This document shows, piece by piece, positions 10,501 through 21,556 of a stretch of DNA of 64,000 nucleotides. Each line of letters begins with the position of its first letter. Position 1 is the stretch's first letter. The DNA is from Andrena cerasifolii. Lineage: Eukaryota; Arthropoda; Insecta; Hymenoptera; Andrenidae. The DNA is taken from contig NC_135120.1 of NCBI RefSeq assembly GCF_050908995.1, positions 5,283,433-5,347,432 on the forward strand, in the 5' to 3' direction. A model generated the notes under the pieces. That model saw only the letters and a program-made list of their open reading frames with translations. It was not told the DNA's origin and did not search any database. The translations under genes were made by a program, and so were the position numbers.

Positions 10501-13500
10501 CGTTCCCGGCTCGTCTCCCTCTCGTCCCCGGCTCGGTGGCTGTATAAATCCGCCTTAAAGGTCTTAGCACACTTATCAGTTCTGGGACAGTTCCGTGTTG
10601 GCGTGCCAATGGTAAGAAGAAGAGATCTTCTTGTGGGGTTATTTTTATTAATAATGAAAGTTCCTTTGTATAGACTTAGTTTTTTTTGGATGGAAAAATG
10701 TCTGCTGCATCGCATGGAGTAGTCAGATTTTTTCCTAGACCCTTAGTTTTGGAAATAAATTGAAAGATATCTTCAAAAATGGGTGCATTTCGGGTGTACT
10801 TTTCCCTTTGATCGATGTTTAAACATATTTAAATGTTCATAATGCAATAATAACGTATATCGTTGTATTCGGGAGGGTTCATTAAATAATTTGACGCAAC
10901 GATCAACTGAATAAGTATTACCGTTTCGACACAAAAGATGTTCAAAGTTAAAAATTTACAGTTTTTTTTAAAATCGAATTTCTCAAAAACTGAGGGTGAT
11001 GGCGACAAACGGTTTGCGGATTCGTTTCCAGGACTCGAAAACCTATAAGAAACGGCCATTAAATGTTACAAGTCCGAAAAAAAGTCGAATTTTGTCGAAC
11101 TGTGTAGTCAACGCTTGGAATTTATATTTGTCCGCCTAAAGGTAGATTCACACTATCCGTCCAGCCGGCGGCAAGCTACCGTCCATCCAAGCGTTCTTCA
11201 ATTTACATGGTGACATTCACATTGTTCCGTCCGACGACCGCAGTCTTGAACGGCAGAATGCCCGCCGGGCAAAAATTTTCGAGAGCGGTGGGGAAAGAGC
11301 GTCGTACGCGCTAAACCACGCCTTCATGAGCAACAGCGCCGTGGTGGGGAGTATACGTGAGTGAGGAGTCTGAGGCCCCTTAAAGCTAGCATCCAACTTT
11401 ACTCGGATGTACGATGTGTAGCGAGAAACTGGATGTGTACAGAAATTTCTTTTGCTATTTCCTGAACGTTTTTTTAACTTCCTCAACATATTTACAGAGC
11501 CACTGATACAGGTTTAAAAAATATTGACATACACCACGTATAGAATTATTATTTGACAATATTTTTTTAAATAAAGGAGTACATAGGGGTCACGCTAATA
11601 TCTCGGGCGAAGCCGAGATGGGGGAGGTTAGTATATAATAAACATATGTCACACAGGGAATTCCACCAATAACTTAAATGTTTTTCCTTTTATAACAGGC
11701 TAATTTAGAAACGATGAGTTGTACACGTTACGAACGGCAGTTCACGAAAAACGTATATATATATAAATGCGACAAAATGCTGTTGTTTCTTTGTAACGGT
11801 AAGATATCTAAAAATTACAATACTTTTCAGAAAGAAAGTTAGCTGTCTCAATGACTCGTTGTATTTTACCCCATTTCGATTCAATACGTTCTGCTGGCCG
11901 AGAGTGCCGCTGAACGTCAGCAACCCACCTTACAGTTTACACGCATACTACGGCAGCTAGTGGCCACAGGGTGGGGGGACTGCTCACGGCGTTGCTCTTC
12001 GCTTTGCTCACGAGCAATCGAGAGCGCTCTTGCTCGCCACAGCCTAGCTGCGCAGGCCTGGTCTACCGTCATCATGTAAAACCTATTGAAGAATGTTTGG
12101 AAGAATTGGAGAATGTTTGGATGGACGGTAGCCCGCTGCCGCCAGACGGATAGTGAGAATCTACCTTAATACGGTGGCAGTGTACGTAGAGCGCTGCCTC
12201 TTTAGCGTCGCACGGTATACCTGACGGCGCGGACGGGAGTGGAAGACCCCCAAAGGGCTCGCGAGCGCCGGCTTGGACAGCGCTGTTTAGGGGGGTGATT
12301 CTACAGGCCAAAATAAGATGACAATACAAAATAAAATGTTTAATATGGCGCTTCGTTTTTTAGAAAATTAACTTTCTGTGGGGTGTGAACTGGCGCCCTG
12401 TAGTGAAACATCCCGTATGTGACGTATTAGCTTTTATTCGCCGCATTTAGCATGAAAACAAAATATTATCATTGATTCAACAATATTTTTAGCCTTAAAA
12501 ATGCGACCTACGTCTTTTTATTTTAACTTTAACACATTTTTAAGTAACTTAATACTAAATGACAAAGTTGTTCCCTAATACGATAAAAATCATTTTGAAT
12601 ATTCTATATATTATCTAAATCATTCGAAACTACTCACTGATACTTATTACAGTCGATCTTCGAGTACCCCAGATCGCTCTCCGGGTCTTCCTTCCATCTC
12701 ATAAGATCAGCGTTTACGGAAGCCACCATGAACGTTACGTCATAATTATACCCAACAGCTCCTTCTCGAATCGCCTCAACAGAAGCGGGTCCACACTGAT
12801 AGAAACCCTGCGAAGGTTCCTGAGGTGTCGCATCGATTGCTTGCCAACCACCATAGCCTTTTGGCAAGTCTGGCCTGGCCATCCAGACATCGTTCCAGAC
12901 GTGGTAATTCCATATCGAATCCTCCCCCTCGAGGTTGTTGGGATCGTACTCAAGCTCCTCATTGTCTTTATCGTAGTAACGATCAACGGATAGCGAAGCG
13001 TTTGCGTCGTGGGCTGAAACTAAGTTTGACACCACCCTAGATGGTATCCCAAGAGCTCGGCACACCGTGGTTACCGCGCCAGCGAATACCCAGCATTGTC
13101 CATATTTCACTGATTCGCCGGTTTCTAAGAACTGCTCTAGGATCGGTACACTTCCGGTCCACGTGGCGGGCGCAGTTCCGTCGGTGTACTCGCCATCCCA
13201 GCGTCCGGTAATGACGCCCTTGTCGTCATTGGAATTTATCTGAAGCAGTTGTTAATTTCAAATTAAATACAGTGTCAGTAACTGACACGGACAACTGTGA
13301 ACTGCTCTACATATTCCACAACAGGGAAACGATAATTTTTACCACTGACACTGGCGGCACTGAACCGTTACGAAACTGATATGTAAGCGTAGTAGAGGTG
13401 TGCGGGTACCCGACTTTTCGGGCTCGGGTCGGGTGGGGTAAAGTCGGGCGGGCTCGGACGGGGGCCCGGGACAGATGGGTCTACGGGTAGTCCGAGTCGG

Positions 13501-15115
13501 ACTGTCCGACTGTGTCGTGTAGCCCGATTACTTCGGGTAGCGCGATCGTGTCGGGTAGCTCGATTATTCCGGGTAATGCGGTGTTTGATAAGTTGATATA
13601 CGTATTCAGCTTCTTTAAACAACCGAGTACTCGACAAGCATGTACAAAATCTTTACCTATATGAAACTTCAGAATAAGATAATTTTCACGTGAAAAAATA
13701 ATGCTGCTAACGGGTTTATTCAAAATGAACTTCATTTGATACAACCTGTATATTAATTTTGTATAAGGTGCATAAGTTGAATTTTTACTTAAGGAGGATT
13801 TTGAACAAATCCGTTAGAAGCATTATTTTTTCACGTGAAAATTATCGTATTCTGCAGTTTCATATAGGTAAAGAGTTTTGTACGTGTTTGTCGAGTACTC
13901 GGTTGTTTAAAAACGCTGAATACGTATATCAACTTATCAAACACCGCATTACCCGAAATAATCCAGCAACCCGACACAGTCGGACTACCCGTGGGCCCGT
14001 CAGGCCCGGGCCCCCGTCCGAGCCCGCTCGACTTTACCCGACCCGACCCGACCGCTCGGGTACCCGACACATTTGATTACCCACACGCTTAGGGATAAAG
14101 CGTAGACATTTTATCGGCCAAAAAGCGCGCCCCTCTTAACCGGGCATTAACTAGCAATAAACTTACGATTCTTGAGATAGCTCGACACATCTTGACGGGG
14201 TCTCCTCTGGAAACAGCCTTAATACCGGATCTTTCTAACAACAATTGGCAAGCTGGAAGTATGCATGCGTCGAATTGACCGAAGATCCATTCTCTGCCTC
14301 GGGAACTACCCCACGGACCGACCCATACCTTTCCCACATCATTTAGAATGTACTCATCCAGAAGTTGTTCATCCTCCATGTACACTAGGTCCTCTACAAA
14401 CGGAATGAACACTTGTATAGTAACAAATAGACAAATCGATAGAGGTGCACGAATGTCAGTGCAAAAATAACTAAACGTCATTAAAGTATCTAAAGTAAGC
14501 TCTCAACATCTTTAAATCCATCTCAATCCCAAACACCTAATTTTCATCACTAATTTGAATATCAAATACGTAATTAAGACTTTTAGCGTCCAGCTTCTAT
14601 TAGACAATTGAATATCAGATTTTTAGGCAAAATGTCGCACCTTTCATCCACGGATTGAAAAGTAGGTAAATGTCTTTCTCGTAATTGTAGGTATTTGGGG
14701 GTTTCCTTCTACCCACGATGGTGGTCTCCACATTTAATTGCCACACGCCTACAGGACTATCAATGGGACTTCTAACTTCCACAGACAAATCTGCGCCGCT
14801 GACACCAACCGTTCGTACGCCCCATGCCTCCAAATCGGTCAGGTAACTGTCTCTATTGGTAACGGTGTTGACTCCCCTGGTACCCTTCATGACGTTCGGA
14901 TTCGGACCGAAACTGAACAGTAGCCTGACGATGTCCGTCTCATCCACGTATTCACGATTAAATCTCAAACCCACGTTAAAAGGTTGACCTCGCCTGAAGA
15001 CTGGAATTGGTGGATCGCTATGCACCAGTTCATAGTTTACGGTGTGATGAGCGGTGGCGTTCTCTTTCTCATAGAAATGCACCATTTCGACGACAAGTGG
15101 CTCTTCCGACGACAT
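4290..15115 (-). CDS. Tg: Transglutaminase (protein-glutamine gamma-glutamyltransferase), seven coding exons
   Basis: The predicted 713-residue calcium-dependent enzyme cross-links glutamine to lysine side chains; insect members act in haemolymph clotting, cuticle and gut barrier function. Exons: 15115-14641, 14393-14167, 13239-12638, 9672-9575, 9150-8860, 5073-4913, 4577-4290. All junctions are GT-AG and every phase matches. The domains are an N-terminal beta-sandwich (residues 1-155), a catalytic core, and two C-terminal beta-barrels. The active site is complete: GQCWVFAG with Cys283, YHVWNDVW with His347, AIDATPQE with Asp370, and GRWDG with the oxyanion Trp248. The Cys-His gap is six residues longer than in human TG2. 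The ATG has AAAA upstream, and the ORF reaches 15148 only through a TTG. There is no signal peptide, as is usual in this family. An AG at the 5' side (ATTAATATCAG) suggests an upstream non-coding exon. Confidence 0.95.
4913..5073 (-). CDS. Tg: Transglutaminase exon 6: barrel 1-2 junction
   Basis: Encodes EQLRLTVTVDDYLDKLVEY, then CIMKLYCITTVKETRQTW, ending KPNIVIK. It has acceptor GATGCAG and donor AAG/GTAAAA. A composite transposon ends only ~52 bp upstream of its acceptor on the transcript. Confidence 0.9.
5125..7707. mobile_element. 2.6-kb composite foldback element in transglutaminase intron 5
   Basis: The terminal arms (5125-5300 and 7497-7707) are inverted copies beginning CTAAAGTCCATTTCATATAT. 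The right arm has ~50 extra bp. Inside are a second foldback (arms about 5828-5965 and 6062-6205) that reuses the same terminal motif at 6053, and an ATTCG-rich foldback (6425-7095). Also inside is a fragment of the GGAGCGGTGG foldback family (about 7350-7480). No intact transposase is present. It occupies about two thirds of the intron between exons 5 and 6. Confidence 0.7.
6425..7095. repeat. ATTCG-rich foldback built from short tandem units
   Basis: The left arm (6425-6600) repeats GATGAGAATTTATTCGACGAA with ~45-bp spacing three to four times. The right arm (6770-7095) repeats its complement about six times. A GC-rich core of ~170 bp (6600-6770) separates them. The arms would fold into a long imperfect hairpin, and no protein is encoded. 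Confidence 0.65.
7708..8442. other. Intron 5 remainder, repeat-like, no gene
   Basis: Minus-strand ORFs here (7787-8050, 8204-8450) show no domain and lie inside the transglutaminase intron. The stretch around 8230-8450 (CTCGTCCGGGATGGGG and on) appears to continue into the tRNA-like unit at 8620 and was split by the foldback at 8453. Confidence 0.4.
8453..8615. mobile_element. MULE-like foldback MITE with 9-bp target duplication
   Basis: The arms GGATCGGCGGGCTTAAGCTA (from 8458) and complement (to 8613) enclose GGAAACACCTACGGGAGCGG and its inverse. GGACCACGG occurs directly on both sides (from 8443 and from 8616), a 9-bp duplication typical of Mutator-like elements. A relative lies at 55370-55654 and a fragment at about 7350-7480. 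Confidence 0.65.
8620..8705 (+). repeat. tRNA-like unit, probable SINE head
   Basis: The sequence shows an A-box-like TAGCCGTGGTGGTTAACGC, a B box GGTTCGATTCC, a 5-bp T-stem (TCGGG/CCCGG) and a 6-bp acceptor stem (CCACGG/CCGTGG), followed by a T run. The D and anticodon arms are poor, so a functional tRNA is unlikely. A tRNA-derived retroposon head fits better. Confidence 0.5.
8860..9150 (-). CDS. Tg: Transglutaminase exon 5: first C-terminal beta-barrel
   Basis: Encodes TEAERLTLYRAV, then VEFNLEDLERVNIGQPF and VNIKNKSKQPRTIQAIL, up to VLQPNA. It starts after acceptor CATCTAG and ends at A/GTGAGT. The pattern of hydrophobic strands is that of barrel 1. Confidence 0.92.
9575..9672 (-). CDS. 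Tg: Transglutaminase exon 4: end of the catalytic core
   Basis: A 98-bp exon reading IGRMILTKAPWIFDPNGD then an acidic linker and LYKAKE. It begins after acceptor ACCAACAG and ends at GAAG/GTAAAT. Phases join exon 3 (CA+C gives His) and exon 5 (G+GA gives Gly). It matches the conserved core-to-barrel linker of transglutaminases. Confidence 0.9.
10375..10554. mobile_element. piggyBac-like MITE (TTAA-flanked)
   Basis: TTAA sits at 10371-10374 and 10555-10558. The termini GGTCGGTGTATACAGCCACC and GGCGGATTTATACAGCCACC (reverse strand) match after the first few bases, continuing into CGAGCC. The 180-bp body has no transposase. It lies in transglutaminase intron 3. Confidence 0.7.
11140..12166. 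mobile_element. TIR element with TAA duplication (PIF/Harbinger-like)
   Basis: The terminal repeats read AGGTAGATTCACACTATCCG inward from 11140 and, on the other strand, AGGTAGATTCTCACTATCCG from 12166. Both continue into GTC.., GGCAG and CTACCGTCCATCC. TAA flanks both ends (11137-11139, 12167-12169). The 1,027-bp body has no recognisable transposase. It lies in transglutaminase intron 3. Confidence 0.7.
12638..13239 (-). CDS. Tg: Transglutaminase exon 3: active site
   Basis: Encodes residues 235-434 plus two bases of the next codon, and holds the whole catalytic triad: Cys283 in GQCWVFAG, His347 in NYHVWNDVW and Asp370 in AIDATPQE. It begins INSNDDKGVITGRWDGEY after acceptor TGCTTCAG and ends at CA/GTGAGT. 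The acidic loop DKDNEELEYDPNNLEGED between Cys and His is slightly longer than in vertebrate enzymes. Confidence 0.95.
13393..14097. mobile_element. hAT-type foldback filling most of transglutaminase intron 2
   Basis: AAGCGTAG is duplicated at 13385-13392 and 14098-14105, an 8-bp hAT-style duplication. The arms contain CGGGTACCCGA, GGGCTCGG, TAATGCGGTGTTTGATAAGT and TTTTTTCACGTGAAAAT motifs in opposite orientation. The element takes 705 of the 927 bp of the intron. ORFs inside it are mirror shadows of the arms. Confidence 0.8.
14167..14393 (-). CDS. Tg: Transglutaminase exon 2: start of the catalytic core
   Basis: Encodes residues 159-234, including EYILNDVGKVWVG, WIFGQFDACILPACQLLLER and GDPVKMCRAISR, the family's core entry. 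The acceptor is TTTGTAG and the donor ATC/GTAAGT. The intron before it is only 247 bp. Confidence 0.92.
14641..15115 (-). CDS. Tg: Transglutaminase exon 1: N-terminal beta-sandwich
   Basis: Encodes residues 1-158. It carries the conserved insect pattern HFYEKENATAHHT, YELVHSDPPIPVFRRGQPF and YLLFNPW. The donor after ATGAAAG is GTGCGA, a weak but usable site. It leaves one base, which joins AG of exon 2 to make the Glu of NPWMKED. Confidence 0.92.
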
Positions 15116-16028
15116 TTTTACGGCTGTAATGGAGCTGTTGCAATACAACTGATATTAATTATTGTGGGCACAACAACTGAACAGTTTAGGATATATTTCG
15201 AATAATATGTAACCTTATTTCAGGATTGCGTCGGTTTCAAAATATAATTATAGTGTTTCATTTTAAAAAATAGTTTTAAAATCGAAAAGGTAAATAACGA
15301 CATTATAACACATATACGAGGGTGATTGTCTCAAAATAAGTATATTTTAATGATACGTTTAACTATTTGTATTTATGAATTATTGAAATTTTGTATGCTT
15401 ACAATTTTTTAATCAATTTCAGTTTTACGTGCAATGTGAATATACATAACAAAATTAATCTTAAAAGTACGTTAACTTTTGCTAACCAACATGTACAGGC
15501 CACTTTACACCCCCATTACGTCCTCAAGTTATTAATATTATCAGTATGCTAATAATAGTAATATTATTTGATGTTCATATACCTCATGAAAATTTAACAC
15601 TAAACTATTGCTTAATCGCATTGAGGTTATTGAACTAACGTATTATTTATAAAAATGGCCATTTAACACCACAGATATATTTTTTAACATTTACACCCTT
15701 TTCTATTTAACTGTTAATTATATCTTTCTCGTAAGTTGTAACAAGGAATTCAATGATATGACAAACAATTATTGTTATCACGTTCGACAACATTAGAAAT
15801 CTTTTGATTTAGTTTATTAGGATCTATGTACATCCAGGGAATTCGATTCCATCGGACTGACTACAGACACACAGTGTAAGAGTGTTTACGTCCGAAATCG
15901 AGATGGTGATTGGTGATTAATTCCGGAATGTAAAAGAGGGATATCTTGCCCCGTCGCCTCCAGCGTAACCGTAATCCCTCGGGCCGGTCACGATTTTTGG
16001 AGTACTGTGCGGGACAGGTGGATTGGCA
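15116..16028. other. Region upstream of transglutaminase exon 1
   Basis: AT-rich with no coding exon seen. ATTAATATCAG at about 15149-15159 on the minus strand is an acceptor candidate joining a distant 5' exon to the initiator exon. No TATA box placed suitably for a proximal promoter was noticed. Confidence 0.35.
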
Positions 16029-16032
16029 TTAA

Positions 16033-16791
16033 GGGGACCTTCCGGTCTAGAGCCCAACAAAATAGGTGATTTTTAGAAATTAATTAAAGGAAAACTACTA
16101 TATATACTTTAATGGGACGTTTTCAATTATATTAAAGATGTCTTAAATTATAGAAATATATTTTTTGTTTTATAATTAATCATTGCAGACGGCACTGGGG
16201 ATTCATTAAAGTCAAGGCGTCAAAAAATTGATCCAAATCGGTGGGACCTGTATCTCCAAAAGTTATTATCCGATTCGACTGAAACTTTTCATATTTTGAA
16301 GAATATACTGCTGGTTAGGGGGGGGGGGGGAAGGGGTCAGAGCAAATTACAAAAATAACATTTTTTTTAGATAATAACGACACTTGAAATTTGAAATCAC
16401 TTTCCCCCTATATTTTTCATCTTTTCAATGCCTTCGAAAATTATAAATTTTCAATTTTTCGTATTTGTTCTGTTTTCCCTCCTAGCCAGAAGTATATTCT
16501 TCAAAGTAAAAAAAGTTTCAGTCGAATCGGATAATATCTTTTGGAGATACAGGTCCCACTGTTTTGAGAACACTGTTTCGAGAAAAACGCGTTTAAAGTT
16601 TTACGTGGGCGCCGAGTGGCCGGGTGTTACCCATGCATTTGCCGCTACTCAAATGCCTATAATAACTTCGGGGATTTTACGAATTTCAACAAATCCTTCT
16701 AAACACGTATTCCTAAGATGTTGAACATTAGAAAAATGAATTTAAAAAAGTCGACTTTTAAGACCGGAACCTCCCCCCCCCCCCCCCCCCC
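16033..16791. mobile_element. piggyBac-like element (TTAA-flanked)
   Basis: TTAA at 16029-16032 and 16792-16795 borders ends GGGGACCTTCCGGTCTAGAG and, on the other strand, a G-run followed by AGGTTCCGGTCTTAA. A homologous fragment in reverse orientation ends at 30499. A G tract at about 16318 and a ~20-base C tract at 16771-16791 are homopolymer-prone spots. No transposase ORF. Confidence 0.65.
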
Positions 16792-17669
16792 TTAAAGATC
16801 GAGGAGGAGAAAGAAGAGGAGATTGATGGTTTTGTGCGTGTTTTTCGTCTTGGGACCATCACGTCAGTCAGACTCATCAATGGGGCCACAGCTGACGGCC
16901 CCTGCCCTACACACGGGGACTAAGAGGAAACAAATTTGGAAGTTGTATATATAGGAACGAGAGTGGACGATAGGACTTGCGAGAAGAGTAGACCTCTAGC
17001 GGCGCCGGTGGAGACTAACCGGCGTGTCCCATGTGGTGTGGCCGGGACGTCACAAAGAGCCAGCGTGGCTTCATTGCGCGTGTGTGGTCAGTCCGAGATA
17101 TTCAAAGTCACTGTCTGTAGATAGGTTCAATGTAAAAAAAATACGAATGTACTTTATAATTATATACCTAAAACAAGCGTATAATATAAAAAAAAACAAT
17201 TTTGGTGTTTTACTTGTTTCATATCCTTAATCCTTCAATGTCGTGAAATATACCTACAGTCTGTTTTTCGAAGATTTGTAGACAGCTTTCATTCTTGACT
17301 GTAGTACACGAGTTCATTGTGGTATAAATAAATAGTAACTAAATATAAGTCGTTCCATGCGAAGCAATTCAACACTTTTGCGTAAATTTTTTTTGAAAAA
17401 TTTAATTTCCTTTGTACATTTACATATTTCGAAACGGTCATTATTTTATCCTGACCAGTTTTATTGACACGTGGCAATTGTACTTGGTGACTGCCATCCC
17501 TCGTGTGCGCGACGTGCGTGCACGACGGACGTGACGAGCGTTTACACGAAACCCCGACCCGCTCTCGCTCCATCTCGCCGCACTCTCGGCACGAAAGAAG
17601 CGAGAAATACTGTACACATTACTAAACGCCTAAACTACGTAATAACATTTTGTATGAAAACAGTATATG

Positions 17670-17780
17670 ACCACAAATCCTACTAATCCTACTAATATAA
17701 TATAATAAATGCGAAAGTGTGCTTGGATGTTTGTATGTATGTTAATCACGTCGTAACTACGCGACGGATCTTTGTCAAAT
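17670..17780. repeat. Short dispersed repeat starting with CTACTAAT motifs
   Basis: TCCTACTAATATAATATAAT is followed by AAATGCGAAAGTGTG and GGATGTTTGTATGTATG. This combination is widely repeated in insect genomes and often marks ends of Helitron or LINE-derived copies. The assignment is from memory of such repeats and is weak. Confidence 0.3.
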
Positions 17781-17983
17781 CAACAGACGCAGTCGCGTCT
17801 GGAAGCTAATTCCCCCTTCCCCTCTTCCCATAGGCACACTGAGCGACCATGTCTCTATACACGAAAGATAACGAAATTGACAGGTCGTCGGACCTATTTT
17901 AGCCTTATTATCTTATCTTAGACATATTTCCGGTGTTTTAACATGAACAAAAATTCACAAATTATGAAAAAAGTGATGCAATC

Positions 17984-18454
17984 CCCCCCACCCTCCATAA
18001 ACATGACTCATGTATGAAAGAAGCTAATTCCCTTTAATTCTCGAAAAAATTAAAAAAAGTTCAGATGCAAAGATGGTGAAATCTACTTTGCTAATTCCAA
18101 TTGTATACAAATCAATTCAGTGCTCAGATTTTCAGCTTCGGTTTTAAGTAATTAGCGGGCTGTTGTATAAGAAAAAAAATTCGCATCTCTCTTAATCCAC
18201 TACCGACTTTGATTCGTTTAAATTAGTCTCTACCAAGTTTTTATTATCTTCGATCGTAAAATGATCTTCATTCTCACGGGCCGCTAATTACTTAAAACCG
18301 AAGCTGAAAATCTGAGCACTGAATTGATTTGTATACAATTGGAATTAGCAAAGTTGATTTCACAATATTTGCATCTAATTTTTTTTAATTTTTTCGAGAA
18401 TTAAAGAGAATTAGCTTCTTTCATACATGAGTCATGTTTATGGAGGGTGGGGAG
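17984..18454. mobile_element. Foldback MITE with ~175-bp arms
   Basis: The left arm 17984-18162 (CCCACCCTCCATAAACATGA and on to CGGTTTTAAGTAATTAGCGG) is the inverse of the right arm 18278-18454. Mismatches are few, and the centre is about 115 bp. No clear target duplication or ORF. Confidence 0.65.
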
Positions 18455-18663
18455 AATTTTGTATACACGTAGTCTAGGATCGGGAATAACATATAGGATA
18501 CTTTTTATTCTGATTTTTTTAACCGATCTGGATCAAATATTGCGTAATTACTCTTTAAACCCTGTGGAACATATAAACTACCGTAAAATCTGGACATCCC
18601 TCTCCTTCCCCCTATTTCACCCCCCTGATACTATGTGGTAATCAAAGTTTTACCAGGGCAACG

Positions 18664-19380
18664 CCGCACAGTGGGGCACGTAACATAGGATTCGCAGAAA
18701 AAATATCATAACTTCGGTGTTTCTCAATATTTTTGAGTACTTTTTTTTTATATTATTTGTTAATAGCCAACGGTTATACGGACAGCAACATAAATAAAAT
18801 TGAAGCATCTTTAACAAATGAAATAGTAATAAACCGAAGAAACGAAGAGTGCACAGCGCACTCGGGTGATTATGTATTAATAACAGCCAAAGTTGCAAAT
18901 AGTTGCAGCCAATTTTTTTATGGCTGTTAGTAGATGGTATCTGTTTTCAATTAGTACTATCTAGAGCCTGGAGGAAGGCGGAGCTTTGTTTATAAACCTA
19001 AAAGAGTTAATGAAAACTTGAAATACTGGGTAGCTTCGTTTGAAGTCGTATAGTGGGATTACAGTGAAGAATTTTCGAAAAATATTTATGTCACAAATAA
19101 GCTGAGACTATACACATTCGAAATACATGCGGTAAAAATATAAAAATATCTAGAGGAATTCAGAAAAAATTCGACAATCTCGTACGAATATTGACACGTT
19201 TCCCGTTAGAATACGAAAGGTTAACTTCAGATCAATTTTTCTTTGCAATTAACATGAATATGACATATCTGTCATATACGTTAGATACGTTGGTCTCTTG
19301 GCTTTCAGGATATAGTGATGGATACATAAAAATACAACTTTCATTTTAAGACTTTTTTCCTCCCCAGCGCCACTGTGCGC
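18664..19380. mobile_element. Possible TIR element with CGCACAGTGG ends
   Basis: CCGCACAGTGGGGC at the left and GCGCCACTGTGCGCC at the right face each other. Related ends (CACAGTGGACCGG) occur at 41426 and 42160. The short repeats and missing target duplication make this tentative. Confidence 0.35.
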
Positions 19381-20755
19381 CGGGTACTTTAAGCTAGTAA
19401 TAGATAAAATAATGGTCGTTCTGAAATGTGCACGTATAAAGATAAACGCCCACAGAAAAATAAATTGTTTAGACATGACCAAACCACCATATTGAACCGC
19501 TTGTTTTGAAATGACTCCACTATTTCATGGAAATGAAGCGAAGAAATTGCGATTCCGATGAGTTGTACAGGGAAAAAAATCTCTAGTATGGTAACGTGAC
19601 TTTCTTGTTTGAATAGCACTCAGCGAATACACCGAACTTAATGCCGTACAAGTGGACTGATAGGTCTGTAAGAATCCTCGCCTTGTATAGAGATCTACAT
19701 TCGCATCATTCACTAGTTTCTATAAATGGCTTACAAATTCTGGCTGATGTAATTGCACCTACTATAAGATTGTCTACTTAGAAATTTGTGACGCAAGTTC
19801 AACGATACCTTAAATATATAGAAGTGACTTATTCTTAATCAAGTCACCAAGCAAATGATCAGTTTTATAAATTTCGTGTGAGTACATTTCCATTCATACG
19901 TGTATTAAAAGATTAAAGAAATGTCAATTAGGAGATGCGTCAATTAAATTCGGAGGATCATTTGTTTTAAAGAAAAAAATTTAAATTTGAAATTTGTTAA
20001 TGTCACGAGACAGATAAAGGCAGAGGCCGAGTGGATGACGAATAGAAGAGAGAATGAGAACAAGAGAGAATACAGAAAGACAGTGTGAGGAACACAGAAG
20101 AGAAACTGTTGAATGGGGATTAAGAATAATCGGCATAAATAGGATAAACGCGCCAGTAAATGAACACGTAAGGCTAATGAATGAACACTATTATAAAATT
20201 ATGTTTGCTGCAAAAATTGCTTAGATATGGAGCAATAAATTAAAAGAAGTCTCTAATTAATTAGTTGCGTATTTTAATAACTTATTTTACTCATTTTAAT
20301 AAAAAAAATGTCCATTCACTGGTACGTGTCCATTTACTGGTACATGCACCCTACAAAGAGGGTGCGATGAGCAAGGTGAAACACTAGCGAGGAGGATTTG
20401 TCCGGTACGAGAAATTAGTGTCGAAGATCTTTGTTAAATAAGGTTCATATTTGTGTAAAAATGTCGGCTACGGTTGGCATTTGCTTCGCGAGCACTTCTG
20501 CAATGCTCCGTGTGATGTTAAGGCAAAGTCACGACACAGGCTGTCGCCTAGACTAAGGTGAATGTCCCAAATTCTGCTCATTTAAGAGGTAACTCCCCAT
20601 AAAGAAGGTGTAAAAAATTTGTTTGTGATGAAAATTTGCAGAGTAATTGATTAATTATTTAATAATAAATTAACCAATTCAAAAAATATTTAAGAAAGAT
20701 ATTTCAAGATGTTTAACTATTAGTCATTTTTAATTAAATGAGACAGCCCCCTTAA

Positions 20756-21293
20756 GGATGTATCGGACGTACAATATTAGACAAAAGTATATGAAATTTG
20801 AAATACTTTAATATCTACGTCTTACGCATAGTAAATCCAGATGTAAGGAACTCGAACGACAGTTGGAGCCTTATTTTTACTCGTAGACAGGGATTTTTCA
20901 CTTTACAAATGCTTTTGCAAGCATTATTTGTTGAACTTTTGGCAGTGAAAATGAATTCACAATTTCCTCAAGTTATAATTTATTTCCTTAAAACGGTGCA
21001 GTGAACACAATTGAAACTCGGCAGATATTTTAATCTATCCATATACTATATGTACAAAAAAATTGAAAACATTGGTACTATTTATTCAACATTTTATCAG
21101 CGATTTCATCTGTCAAGATCGTCGCTTTCCATAAGAGTACGTGTGAAATCAGTGAAAATTAAAATCGTTATAACTCAGCAACCGTTTGGTGAATTTGTTT
21201 AATATTTTTGGAGCACATCAGGAAGATTAAAAAGAGCAATCTCAGAAATTTGCATCAACATGGTACCATTTTGTAGATAGGTCCCATACATCC
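20756..21293. mobile_element. piggyBac-like MITE (TTAA-flanked)
   Basis: TTAA at 20752-20755 and 21294-21297. The ends GGATGTATCGGAC and, on the other strand, GGATGTATGGGAC match at 12 of 13 positions. 538 bp with no recognised ORF. Confidence 0.6.
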
Positions 21294-21556
21294 TTAAGCG
21301 GCCGCTACACGATGAGGCTCCATAGTCCAGACATGCCTCGAGACAGGTCTCTCTCTCCTTCTCTCCACGCTGCCAGCGCAGGACATGAGACCTCGTCTCG
21401 AGGCATGCGTCAAGACAAATCTCAGTGCATAGGACAGGCTTTACTATTTTCTATTAGCTTCTGAAGTATTTCCTGTTTCGTTACAACAGTTAATATGTAC
21501 ACGTTTCCTCTTTGACGGCATTATACAGGATATCCCACCTAATTTCTGCACCTTAA

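Noticed and set aside
15116..15148. Transglutaminase start extended to 15148
   Set aside because: The extension begins with TTG, and an acceptor-like AG lies beside it; the ATG at 15115 has better context and precedes the conserved domain.
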